The position numbers were made by a program, and so were the translations under genes. This document shows, piece by piece, positions 53,331-62,436 of a stretch of DNA of 64,000 nucleotides. The number at the start of each line of letters is the position of its first letter. The first letter of the stretch is position 1. This DNA is from Chloroflexota bacterium (GTDB taxonomy: Bacteria; Chloroflexota; Anaerolineae; Anaerolineales; Villigracilaceae), in NCBI GenBank assembly GCA_016219545.1, contig JACRMH010000041.1, positions 1-64,000 of the forward strand, written 5' to 3'. The notes beneath the pieces are model-generated. The model was not told the DNA's origin. It worked only from the letters and a program-made list of their open reading frames with translations, and ran no database searches.

Positions 53331-54020
53331 TTACCCCTCGAACCGATAGCCCATCCCATGCTCCGTGAATAAGTGACGCGGGTTGAGCGCATCCGCTTCT
53401 ATCTTTTGGCGCAAGCGGCCAATGTACACGCGCAGATATTCCGCCTCGTTGCCGTATTCCAAGCCCCACACATTTTGAAGGATGACACGGTGCGACAAGA
53501 CCCTGCCCGCATGTTTCAGCAGATACACCAGCAGATTGAATTCAGTCGGCGTTAATTCCACAGGCGAATCTTTTACCATCACAAGATGCCGCTCCATATC
53601 CACACGGATATCGCCGCGCACCAATTGTTCCTCATTCGATGAAGGCTCCAGCCAGCGCGCGCGCCGCAGCACAGCTTTGATGCGCCCCATTAATTCGCCC
53701 ACGCCGAATGGCTTGGTCAAATAATCGTCCGCGCCCATGTCGAAGGCCTGCACCTTATCCGCCTCCTCCCCCAACGCGGTCAAAATTATGATCGGCGTTT
53801 TGGATGTCTCGCGGATGCGGCGCGTCGTCTCCAGTCCATCCAGATGCGGCATCATCAGGTCCAGGATCACGAGGTCAACTTTTTCATTATTAAAAATCGC
53901 CATCGCCTCCAACCCATTTGAAGCGGTCAGTGCTTTGTAATGACGCGCCTCCAGGTTGCGCCTCACAAAATCGCGCAGTGATTTTTCATCATCCACGATC
54001 AATACAACGGGATCATTCAT
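53331..54020 (-). CDS. OmpR/PhoB-family response regulator
   Basis: 229 residues from ATG 54020, with GGGAGG 8 nt upstream. The receiver domain (about 1-120) contains LIVDDEKSLRDFV, the phosphoacceptor Asp in VDLVILDLMMPHLDG and the switch Lys in YLTKPFG. The C-terminal winged helix has PVELTPTEFNLLVYLLKHAGRVLSH and YIGRLRQKIE. The start overlaps the kinase stop by 4 nt. It may control the neighbouring liv operon, which is an inference from position. Confidence 0.93.
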   Translation of the reverse strand: MNDPVVLIVDDEKSLRDFVRRNLEARHYKALTASNGLEAMAIFNNEKVDLVILDLMMPHLDGLETTRRIRETSKTPIIILTALGEEADKVQAFDMGADDYLTKPFGVGELMGRIKAVLRRARWLEPSSNEEQLVRGDIRVDMERHLVMVKDSPVELTPTEFNLLVYLLKHAGRVLSHRVILQNVWGLEYGNEAEYLRVYIGRLRQKIEADALNPRHLFTEHGMGYRFEG

Positions 54021-56713
54021 GACGGTCCGCCTCCCGCTGTGTATAAATTCAGCGGAATCGTAAACGCAATACACGCACCCACATTGATCGGCTCAACCCA
54101 GATTTCGCCCTTATGCGCGCGCACAAGTCCCTGACAGATCGCCAGCCCCAAACCCGCTCCGCTCGTTACACGTGCGAGGCTGTCATCCAACCGATAGAAC
54201 CTTTCAAAGATGCGCTCGCTTTTTTCAGGCGGGATCCCAGGTCCGTCATCCATTACGCGAAAAACGATCGCATCATTTTGCCTGTTGACCTTCACTTGAA
54301 TGAAGGCCTGTTCACCCGCATATTTGACCGAGTTCTCGATCAAGTTTCGGATGATCGTTTCGAGTCGCGGCACATCGGCATAGAGTGACGGCAGATCCGC
54401 TTCAATTTGGACCTCGAAGCTGTTCCCGCTTTCGAGACGCCACTGCCTCGCCCCGCGCAGGATGGTCTCCTCAATATTGCACTTCTCCAGGGATAATTTC
54501 AATGACCCCGCTTCAATCCGTGACAGGTCCAAAAGATTGTTTACTAAACTCGTCAGGCGGTCGGTCTCATTTGAAATGATGGACAAAAATTCCCTCTGCG
54601 ATTTGCTGTCCCATTCCACATCTTCCGCCAGCAAGGTGGATGCATATCCTTTGATCGCGGCCAGCGGCGTACGCAACTCGTGCGAGACGGTTGAGATGAG
54701 ATTGGACTTCATGCGGTCCAGATCACGGTCTGCTGTAATATCGTGCAGAATAATACCGCGTCCAATGGGCATGTCTTTTGCATCGGTCACATCAAATGTC
54801 TCAAAGCGAAGATGCAATGGACGCCCTGCCACCATCAGCGCAATTTCCGATTTATGTTTTGAACCTTCAAGGATATTTTTGGTCTCTTCATCCCTGGCTA
54901 TATCTTCAATGGAATGACTCAAGATGCGGCTGATCACACGTTCCACTTGAATGTTGGCCATATCCTCATTCGAGAGTTTGGAGAATTCAGCCACCCTTCG
55001 ATTCGCGTAAATGATCACGCCTTTCAAGTCGCTCAAGATCAGTCCGTCTTCCATGGACTGCACCAGCGCTTCAAGGCGGCGCGTTTGTTCCTGTAATCTT
55101 GCATCACTGCGCTCGAATAGGATCGCGTTCTCGATTGCCATGGTGGCTTGATTCGCAAAACTCGACAGCAGTTGAATTTCATTGTTCGTGAATTCATGCG
55201 GGGTCGTGTGAAAGACCAGCAGGCAGGTCGGCGGCGCATGTTGCGTATTGAGCGGCACAGCCAGCACTGCGCGATAGCCCTCCGCGCGTGAGCGTGCTCT
55301 TTGGGGTTTATAGGATGGGTCTTCTTCCGTGTCACTGACCTGGATCGGCTCACGCACACGCAGCGCGCGCATACTCACCGAACTCGGCTCATTGGGTTGG
55401 ATGGATAGTTGCTCGGTGAATCCCTGAGAGAGTCCACGGCTGGCGCGGATGCGGAATTCGCCATGGCCTTGATCCAGCGCGATGATGGCGATCCTCTGTA
55501 CATTCATCAGGCGACCGACCAACTCCAGAATACGATCCAGCACTACGCTTAAGTCCAGAGACGAAACGACGGCAGTACTGGTCTCCAATAAAGTGGCATG
55601 TTCCTTCATCCGCTCGCCAATGGAATTTTCCATCCGTAAAATGCTGCGGATCAGGTTACCTATTTGATCGCCGCGGTGTGACATTTTCTCTATCAGCGTA
55701 CGCTGGCGTTGTTCAAGTTCCTGATTTAATCCAATGGCTTCGGAAATAAGCGCCAATTTTTCAATTGGATTAATGACACGCCATGAAAGAATTCCCCAAA
55801 ATGCAAGCCCGATCAAAATAAAAGTTGCCATCGCCACCTGCGTGATGCGCTGCAGGATCAACCGAGTCGCGAACGCATTCGCGGTGGGACGGCTGATGAT
55901 CACACCCCAATCCACACTGGGAATGGAAGCGTATGTATATAAACGTTCTTCATTGTTGAGGTCGGTTTCCACGATGGAACCGCTCCTGCCCGCCAGCGCC
56001 TGTGTATAAACGTCCGGCATGATTTCATTGGCAGGCTTTAGTAAAAATGCGGAATCGGGATGCGCGATAACCTGTCCGCTCGCATCGAGGATAAGAACTT
56101 CAAACCCTTCATCAGCTTCATGTTCCGAAACTATTGCGGATAGTGTGCTGCTCAGGCTCTCCAATTTAATATTCGTGCCAACCAGCCCAAGAAATTTTCC
56201 GCTGGATGAACGGATGGGCATGACCGCTGTCGCAACGGCTTGATTGGTGGTGGGAGAAATGCGTCCCTCGGAAATTAATGGGATATTGGAAGTCAACGCG
56301 TTTTGATAATAACTACGGAATGAAAAATCGGTCCCCACTGTTGAACTGGGTCCAACAGGATAGTGATACAACATGACCCCATCCGCGTCCAAACGATAAA
56401 CTAAATTTACATCAGGACGTGTGCCTAAGACGATTGAAAAAAGCTCCCCCATTTTCTCTTCATCCACGTTGACAACGCTGGTATAGGAGGAAAGTTCCTC
56501 CACGGTCTTCAATGAAGTATCAATTGCGATATCTGTTTCGAGGGCGATGGCGCGCGCCAATGCAATATCATTGGCTTCCACATCGCCACGAATCCTTTCC
56601 CCCACCAGGCGGTCAAATATTAATAGCGTTACCAGGAAAGGGATGATCAGGAACAGGTAAAACGCAAGAAGTTGAAGCCCAAGATCGCGGTGAAAAGTTA
56701 ACCATCTGCGCAT
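54017..56713 (-). CDS. Multidomain sensor histidine kinase (dCache, HAMP, GAF, PAS)
   Basis: 898 residues from ATG 56713; a TTG five codons upstream is less likely. In order: helix 1 (about 12-37), a large extracellular double-Cache-like sensor (about 40-285, FEVLILDASGQVIAHPDS), helix 2 (about 290-315), HAMP, GAF (about 380-540), PAS (about 550-655, SMEDGLILSDLKGVIIYAN), then HisKA with the phosphoryl His in STVSHELRTPL (about 674). HATPase follows with NLIENSVKYAG and DDGPGIPPE. It senses an extracellular small molecule, perhaps an amino acid, and phosphorylates the adjacent regulator. It is not tightly linked to the liv genes. Confidence 0.92.
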   Translation of the reverse strand: MRRWLTFHRDLGLQLLAFYLFLIIPFLVTLLIFDRLVGERIRGDVEANDIALARAIALETDIAIDTSLKTVEELSSYTSVVNVDEEKMGELFSIVLGTRPDVNLVYRLDADGVMLYHYPVGPSSTVGTDFSFRSYYQNALTSNIPLISEGRISPTTNQAVATAVMPIRSSSGKFLGLVGTNIKLESLSSTLSAIVSEHEADEGFEVLILDASGQVIAHPDSAFLLKPANEIMPDVYTQALAGRSGSIVETDLNNEERLYTYASIPSVDWGVIISRPTANAFATRLILQRITQVAMATFILIGLAFWGILSWRVINPIEKLALISEAIGLNQELEQRQRTLIEKMSHRGDQIGNLIRSILRMENSIGERMKEHATLLETSTAVVSSLDLSVVLDRILELVGRLMNVQRIAIIALDQGHGEFRIRASRGLSQGFTEQLSIQPNEPSSVSMRALRVREPIQVSDTEEDPSYKPQRARSRAEGYRAVLAVPLNTQHAPPTCLLVFHTTPHEFTNNEIQLLSSFANQATMAIENAILFERSDARLQEQTRRLEALVQSMEDGLILSDLKGVIIYANRRVAEFSKLSNEDMANIQVERVISRILSHSIEDIARDEETKNILEGSKHKSEIALMVAGRPLHLRFETFDVTDAKDMPIGRGIILHDITADRDLDRMKSNLISTVSHELRTPLAAIKGYASTLLAEDVEWDSKSQREFLSIISNETDRLTSLVNNLLDLSRIEAGSLKLSLEKCNIEETILRGARQWRLESGNSFEVQIEADLPSLYADVPRLETIIRNLIENSVKYAGEQAFIQVKVNRQNDAIVFRVMDDGPGIPPEKSERIFERFYRLDDSLARVTSGAGLGLAICQGLVRAHKGEIWVEPINVGACIAFTIPLNLYTAGGGPS

Positions 56714-56788
56714 GGAATTTACAGGCAATTTTACTACTCAATATTGCCGCCTATAGACATCTCCTGCGCCAGAACGCGACAGTCTAAA

Positions 56789-56832
56789 AAACGAAGTGAG
56801 GATGTGCAAGAACACAACCTCACCTCGTTTCA
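56789..56832 (-). terminator. Terminator of the redox-complex operon
   Basis: AAACGAAGTGAGG (56789-56801) pairs with CCTCACCTCGTTT (56818-56830), one mismatch. On the minus strand a T-run follows the stem. Confidence 0.75.
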
Positions 56833-56878
56833 AATATCCTCTCCAAGATGCTCAAACTTGAAAAAGGAGAATGCTCAT

Positions 56879-57067
56879 TTAGTGCTTTGGCGGATACGAA
56901 TACGATTCCTGCTCGGCACTTTTAGCAGACGCGATCCAGCGCAGAGTCAATGCAAAGGTTGTGACGGCAGTTCCGACCAGCAGACCAACGACAGCCGAGC
57001 CAACGCCAGCGGTGTTAACCAGCCAGTAGAAAAATTGAAAGAGGGGTTGTTCAAGCGGAAAGTTCAT
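56879..57067 (-). CDS. Small membrane subunit of the redox operon
   Basis: 62 residues from ATG 57067, just 1 nt after the NrfD stop and with GGAG upstream. One or two helices are visible (FQFFYWLVNTAGVGSAVVG, LLVGTAVTTFALTLRWI) and the C-terminus SAEQESYSYPPKH is polar. It is probably an accessory anchor of the complex. No family is recognised. Confidence 0.65.
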   Translation of the reverse strand: MNFPLEQPLFQFFYWLVNTAGVGSAVVGLLVGTAVTTFALTLRWIASAKSAEQESYSYPPKH

Positions 57068-57068
57068 C

Positions 57069-58624
57069 TTAGTCTCCAGAACCTTGTTCAAGTGCGCGAC
57101 CCTCTTCCACTTCCCAAATGGAAATGGACGGGAAAAATTTGTAGAAGACCACGAACATCAAGGTCAGTATTCCAAAAGTTGAGACGGTGACAGCAATTTC
57201 GGTGATGGTGGGAGTGTAGGTGGTGTATGGCATCAGGCGGGCATGGGTCAGTGTGGGCATGAGGATATTCCAGCGCTCAAGCCACATGCCAAAGAGGACA
57301 AAGGCGCTCGCGATGACTGTCGAAGTGATGAGGCGAGTCTTCATCCATTTGGTTACACCGAGAAGAGCAAAGAGGAAGAACAGGATGAAAGCGAGCAGCA
57401 ATCCTGTTTGAATGGCGGGATCGGAAAGTGCGGGCAGATTCAGCCACAAGACGAAGAAGAGAATCACGCTTATTACTGTTGCAATCAGTCCTGTGACAGT
57501 TTGCAACAGCGGATTACGTGTCGGCTTATCCGAAACAAATTTCGGCGCGACCAAAATCCATGTGGCGGCGATCATCAGGATATTCATGCCCCAGAACGCG
57601 GGCGCGAATTGCCCGAATAATTTGGAAGCCATGACAGGGAATTCAAGCGTTTCCTGTTCGGTGACAACAACCAGCGTTTCGTTGAGCGTGAAGTAAATCC
57701 AGACCGCGCTCATCACGATGAAGATCCAGCCCAGATTGGTGTAAAAAGTTTCAGTGATGTATTCTTTGAGGTGTTTATTATATTCACGGGCAAGTGAGAC
57801 GGCGATGAAGAGCAAGCCAATGCCAGAGAAGATAGCGCCGCAAGTGAGACGGCGATGAAGAGCAAGCCAATGCCAGAGAAGATAGCGCCAACCACAAAGT
57901 ACGGACCAAGGATGGTGGATTTCCAACCAGGCTGCACGGTGGTGGAGAATAGCCACGAGGTAACGGTGTGAAGTGAAATACCGATCGGGATGATGAAGAC
58001 CGAAACCACTGTGATAGCTTTTTCAAGCCGCCGCCATTGCTCTTTTGCGCCTGTCCAGCCGAGGGACAGAATGGAGTAAAGTTTTTTGCGCCATTCGGGA
58101 GCGGCGGTGGGAGCGGTATCACGCAGCAAAGCAATGTCTGGGATTAGCTGAAGGTACAGGGCGAAGACAGCAGTCAACAGGTAGAGCGTGAGCGAGGCGA
58201 TGTCCCACATCAGAGGCGCTTGCAGGCGTCCATAAAGCAGGGTGTTGACGAGGCGGTCAGGGCGTCCCATATCCATGACGATCTGCAAGCCAGCGGTCAT
58301 TAAACCAAAGACGGTCAATGACTCGGCAATGCGTGTGATCGGGCGTCGCCAGTTGACTTTGAGCAATTGCAAGACAGCCGAGATGACTGTGCCAGCCATG
58401 CTGATGCCGATCAGAAAAATAAAGTTGACCAGATATGCGCCCCAAAAAACGGGACGATTGAGATCGGTGACGCCAAGCCCCAATACCAACTGACGTACAT
58501 ACAGCAGCATGCCAGGCGTGATGATGGCGACTAGAAACGCCACCACCATCCAAAATTTGCGATCAAATTTATAGAGCGGCGTAATTAACTCGTCGCGGTC
58601 GTGCAGGGTGAGAGTCTGCTGCAT
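57069..58624 (-). pseudogene. NrfD/PsrC-type membrane subunit, frameshifted by tandem duplication
   Basis: A polytopic quinone-reactive subunit that would pass electrons between quinone and the FeS subunit. The gene is in two pieces. Frame 1 (58624 to 57713, 303 residues) is correct until GAIFSGIGLLFIAVSLA and then runs into unrelated residues. Frame 2 carries the true remainder (REYNKHLKEYITETFYTNLG...) to 57069. The break is a 50-bp exact tandem duplication (57790-57889). Removing one copy restores a 501-residue ORF with about ten helices, consistent with the long 10-helix NrfD/ActC type. GGAG precedes the ATG and the previous stop is 2 nt upstream. Confidence 0.9.
57790..57889. repeat. Exact 50-bp tandem duplication inside the NrfD-type gene
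   Basis: Bases 57790-57839 and 57840-57889 are identical. The unit is not a multiple of three, so it shifts the frame. There is no diverged base within the copies, meaning a very recent event or an assembly error. Confidence 0.95.
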
Positions 58625-58626
58625 GG

Positions 58627-59355
58627 TTATCCCTCCGCCAAATATAGAGTCTTGGGGTGCGCGCCTGAGTCTTCAAGCAAATGCGTGGCACGCAAACTCT
58701 TCGATAATTGCGAGACGGTGCTATCGGGATCATCAAGGTCGCCAAAGAAGCGTGCCTTGCCTGTGCAGGTCTGCACGCAGGCGGGCACATATTCATCAGC
58801 GCGAAATTCGCGTCCTTCAGCGGCAGCGCGCGCGCGGGCTTTCTCCAAACGATGAACGCAGTAGGTGCATTTTTCCACTACGCCTACAGGGCGCACCGCA
58901 GGACCTTCGAGTGAGCCGTTCACACTCAACTGATCGGGGTTGCGATATTCAGCCAGCGTCTCTTCCCATTGCGGCTCAGACCAATTGAAGTAACGCACAC
59001 CATACGGGCATGCCACTGTGCAAAATCGACAGCCGATACAGCGGTCATAGTTTTGGCGCACAATGCCTTCTTCGTCAACAAACGTGGCTTGCACGGGGCA
59101 AACTTTTACGCACGGCGCATTCTTGCAGTGCATACACGGGCGCGTGGAGTAATGCATTTTCACATTCGGATATTCGCCCTGGTCAGGTCCGAAGTGAACG
59201 GGCAGCGGGAACACATCGTTCCAGCGGATCGCGCGTCCGTTCTTCGCTTCCTCCGGGCTAACTACGGGCGTATTATTTTCCATGCGGCAGGCAATACTGC
59301 ACCCCTGGCATGCCACACATTTTTCAAGATCAATTACCATGCACCAATCAGTCAT
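58627..59355 (-). CDS. Four-cluster [4Fe-4S] ferredoxin-like electron-transfer subunit
   Basis: 242 residues of the DmsB/PsrB/NrfC type, carrying electrons between the catalytic and membrane subunits. Cysteine groups: CVACQGCSIAC (13-23), CMHCKNAPCVKVCP, CIGCRFCTVACP and the pair CTYC with CVQTC near the C-terminus, together enough for four clusters. No signal peptide is present, so it would ride with the Tat-exported partner. It starts 74 nt after the molybdopterin-type subunit and ends 2 nt before the NrfD gene. Confidence 0.92.
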   Translation of the reverse strand: MTDWCMVIDLEKCVACQGCSIACRMENNTPVVSPEEAKNGRAIRWNDVFPLPVHFGPDQGEYPNVKMHYSTRPCMHCKNAPCVKVCPVQATFVDEEGIVRQNYDRCIGCRFCTVACPYGVRYFNWSEPQWEETLAEYRNPDQLSVNGSLEGPAVRPVGVVEKCTYCVHRLEKARARAAAEGREFRADEYVPACVQTCTGKARFFGDLDDPDSTVSQLSKSLRATHLLEDSGAHPKTLYLAEG

Positions 59356-59429
59356 GTTGTTCTCCTTGGGTGAGTAGACAGGTATACAAGTAACGAAGCA
59401 GACAAAGACGTGTCTACCTATTTACATGT

Positions 59430-61784
59430 TTACTTGCTTACGTTGGCCCTCGTATTTGTACAAGCAGCCAGCCCAGTCAACGGCTCAGAAGCGGGATTTA
59501 ATATCTCAAGCCCATTGACGCCGCGTCCCTTGGCATATCGTCCCACCGCAGTGTGACCTTGATTAAGCGGCATATTCACAACATCTGGATGAAGACCCGC
59601 CACCAACTTAACTTTGCTGCTGATTGCGCCAAATGGGCTTTCGATTTTCACCCGATCATTTTCCACCAACCCCAACTTCCGCGCGGATTCTGGATTCATC
59701 TCCAGCCACGAGTCCCACGTCTCGCGCACGGTCATGCCGCTGATCTCCTGCAAGGATGGCATATTGGCGGCATCACTGCGCGGTCCCAAACTCATCAACG
59801 TGATGATATTCAGCATGAAAGGATATTGCGCTTCGTCGCCTTGGAATACAGTTGGTTCATAATGAGGAAGAATTGCGCCATCACCAGATTGTGAAATGCC
59901 AAGTTTGGCAAGTTCATCTTTCTTCATCTCGCCGAGGAAGCAATTTAGCTCGCGGCTGTATAGATCAAAGTAACCATCGCGCGGCGCATTCAAACGTTCT
60001 GCACCGACCACGTTCTCGATCCAATGCTGACTGCCGCGTTTAGCAAAACGATAACCTGGGTTGAACCACACGCCCAATTCCTTGAGCAGTTCCCAGTCCG
60101 CGCCGATGTCTTTCAGACGGAATTGCAAAACTTCTTCATAGGATTTCCACGCGAAGGCTTTGGCAACTGTCCCGCCCATCGCCTCGGCAACTTTCAAGAA
60201 AAAGTCGCCCGTGTTCATTGTGTCATACAACGGCTCAATGACAGGTTGATAAAGTGAAATGCCCGGATAGCCCAAACCTTCGATATGATCATCACCCCAG
60301 CGTTCAAGAAAAGTCGGTTCGGGCAGGATCAAGTCTGCCAGTTCTGCGCTTTCATCCATGAAGGAAGAGAACGAAACTACGAACGGTACCTTCTTGAAAG
60401 CGTCTGCAAAGCGTTTGCCACCAGGAGTTTCAAAAGCGGGATTGGCGTCATACAGGAATAACGCTTCAACAGATGCGCCTTCCAAAATTTGATCGGCAAC
60501 CGATTGATAGGAATTACGTCCAAGCGGGAATTTACTGCCTGCGCCATCTATGCGGATAGTTTTCATTCCTTTTGCTGCAACCGAATCAGAAGGGAGTCTT
60601 GGATAATCTACGCAGGGCATGTAACGCTGGGTCATCACACCGCCCGTTGACTCGATACTTCCCACCAACGCATTCAGCATGTGGACAGCCATTGCCGTAT
60701 ACACACCGCTAAATCCGCCGTTGAGCAAGCCGCCCTTGCCGGGCATGATCGCAATCGCAGGGCCATTGCCTGCGAACTCACCCGCCAGCCGCGCAATCGT
60801 CGTGGACGGGATGCCCGTCATCTGCTCAACGCGAATGGGATCATAATTTTCCAAAACAAAATCACGAAAGCCTTTGCGTTCCCCGTCCGAAGCAAAGTTA
60901 TCGAAGCCGAAACAATAATTCTTCACAAAGTCCGCATCCACCAAACCAGACTTGATAATGACGTTCGCCATGCCAAGCGCCAGCGCCGCATCGGTGCCAG
61001 GTATGATCGGAATCCACTCATCGGCTTTCGAGGCAGTAATGCTCTGGCGCGGGTCAACCACAACCACCTTGCCGCGTGTCGCACGTCCGCGCCGCAGGAA
61101 GGTGTAGCCAGAGATCGTGCGCTGCGGATTGGGTCCCGCTTCCAAAAGATTTGCACCGAAGGAAATGACATAATTTGCGTTTTCAAGATCATAAGCGGGC
61201 AAGCCGTAAATGCCTTGAGTGAGATACATGCCTAATTTCGCGGCGGCTATATTCAAACTCTCATGTGAGACAACATTGGGCGAACCAACCGCTTCCATGA
61301 AACGAGTCAGGAAGGAGCGCATCTGTCCGCGGGTGTCACCGTGCATAAGAACTGCCTGCTCGGGATGACCCGCCTCGCGCAAGGCGTTCAGTTTGTCTGC
61401 TGTCAGTTGGATGGCTTCTGCCCATTGAATCTGAGTCAACTGTCCCGTAGCGCGATCGCGTTTCATTGGGGAGGTTAATCTGTCAGGGTTGTACAAGAGT
61501 TCGGGAGCAGCCTGTCCCTTTGGGCAAAGCGCTCCCTGATTGACAGGGTGCATCGGATTGCCTTCGAGTTTGACAGCTTTGCCATCCGCCACGCGGACTA
61601 AAATTCCGCATCCAGCCGAACACAAATGGCAGGTTGATGCAACGACTTTTTCTTCAGCGGCTGTTTTAATTACAGCGTCTGCCTTGGCAGACATTACGTT
61701 TTTCAACGCGCCCAATGCCGCCGCCGAACCCGCCGCCACGCCGCCTACTTTTAGAAAATCACGCCGTGAAAGTGGTTTCGTCAT
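59430..61784 (-). CDS. Tat-exported molybdopterin oxidoreductase-type subunit (PsrA/ActB-like)
   Basis: 784 residues. The Tat signal SRRDFLKVGG (6-15) shows export to the outer side. A [4Fe-4S] site CHLCSAGC with a later Cys in LCPKG (C52, C55, C59, C87) is followed by MGD-binding blocks VISFGANLLE, VVVDPRQSITASKAD and, at the end, NQGHTAVGRYAKGRG. The residue aligned with the usual Cys/Sec/Ser/Asp ligand of Mo is Asn-178 (SHESLN). The separate FeS partner, cytochromes and NrfD suggest a polysulphide-reductase or alternative-complex-III relative. Its ATG overlaps the preceding stop (TAATG). Confidence 0.85.
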   Translation of the reverse strand: MTKPLSRRDFLKVGGVAAGSAAALGALKNVMSAKADAVIKTAAEEKVVASTCHLCSAGCGILVRVADGKAVKLEGNPMHPVNQGALCPKGQAAPELLYNPDRLTSPMKRDRATGQLTQIQWAEAIQLTADKLNALREAGHPEQAVLMHGDTRGQMRSFLTRFMEAVGSPNVVSHESLNIAAAKLGMYLTQGIYGLPAYDLENANYVISFGANLLEAGPNPQRTISGYTFLRRGRATRGKVVVVDPRQSITASKADEWIPIIPGTDAALALGMANVIIKSGLVDADFVKNYCFGFDNFASDGERKGFRDFVLENYDPIRVEQMTGIPSTTIARLAGEFAGNGPAIAIMPGKGGLLNGGFSGVYTAMAVHMLNALVGSIESTGGVMTQRYMPCVDYPRLPSDSVAAKGMKTIRIDGAGSKFPLGRNSYQSVADQILEGASVEALFLYDANPAFETPGGKRFADAFKKVPFVVSFSSFMDESAELADLILPEPTFLERWGDDHIEGLGYPGISLYQPVIEPLYDTMNTGDFFLKVAEAMGGTVAKAFAWKSYEEVLQFRLKDIGADWELLKELGVWFNPGYRFAKRGSQHWIENVVGAERLNAPRDGYFDLYSRELNCFLGEMKKDELAKLGISQSGDGAILPHYEPTVFQGDEAQYPFMLNIITLMSLGPRSDAANMPSLQEISGMTVRETWDSWLEMNPESARKLGLVENDRVKIESPFGAISSKVKLVAGLHPDVVNMPLNQGHTAVGRYAKGRGVNGLEILNPASEPLTGLAACTNTRANVSK

Positions 61785-62368
61785 TAGTTACCTCCGCAGA
61801 AAACAGAAGCGGATTGCGCAGCACATTTGAATTCAGGTGATCCAAGTGGGTACGTCAACGGGGGAATTTCAGCTGTGCCGTTTGCGAGTGAGACGGTGTA
61901 ATCAACCAATGCTTTAAGTTGCGCTTCTGTGAACATGCCTTCAAAGGAGGGCATGCCGCTGTTCAATCGTCCGCGCAAAATATTGGAGCGGATTTTGTTA
62001 TCAGACAGACCGGTGTTTGCAATTTCACGTCCAAATAAGCCTTCGCCATACATTCCATGACAGGTTGCACAGGCGATCTCATAGAGTTCCGCTCCATCAT
62101 CCAGACCGGGAGCAATCAACACACCGGGCAGAACGGGTACTTCATCCGCCTTGCCCCGCGCCGCCCACAATGCGCCGCGCAAAGTACGCGGTCCGCCGCC
62201 GCCAGGGTTGACGTGACACACTGCGCAGGCTTCGTTGGTGCGATGTGAATATTCCGGCAAGGCCTTAACCGAATCGGTTGAAGATGAAATTGCGAGAAAA
62301 ATAAAGAGGGCGATACTCGCGGTCCCTAATAATTGCAAATAATGAATGAGCCAGTTCTTTCGTTTCAT
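61784..62368 (-). CDS. Diheme cytochrome c subunit
   Basis: 194 residues from ATG 62368, with AGGAG 9 nt upstream. An N-terminal membrane anchor or signal (WLIHYLQLLGTASIALFIFLAIS) leads to two haem sites CAVCH (48-52) and CATCH (100-104). GMPSFEGMF gives the likely axial Met for the second haem. The first site has a long Gly/Pro-rich loop (NPGGGGP). It probably takes electrons from, or delivers them to, the catalytic subunit at the outer membrane face. Confidence 0.88.
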   Translation of the reverse strand: MKRKNWLIHYLQLLGTASIALFIFLAISSSTDSVKALPEYSHRTNEACAVCHVNPGGGGPRTLRGALWAARGKADEVPVLPGVLIAPGLDDGAELYEIACATCHGMYGEGLFGREIANTGLSDNKIRSNILRGRLNSGMPSFEGMFTEAQLKALVDYTVSLANGTAEIPPLTYPLGSPEFKCAAQSASVFCGGN

Positions 62369-62436
62369 TGGCGCTCTCCTAAAATAAGAACTTCCAGGGA
62401 ACACACGTCCCCTGGAAGTTTGTAAATCAGTGAAGA

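Noticed and set aside
57713..58624. The first NrfD frame as a complete short protein
   Set aside because: Its last 40 residues are out-of-register translation of the duplicated 50 bp and following DNA; the true continuation is in the other frame.
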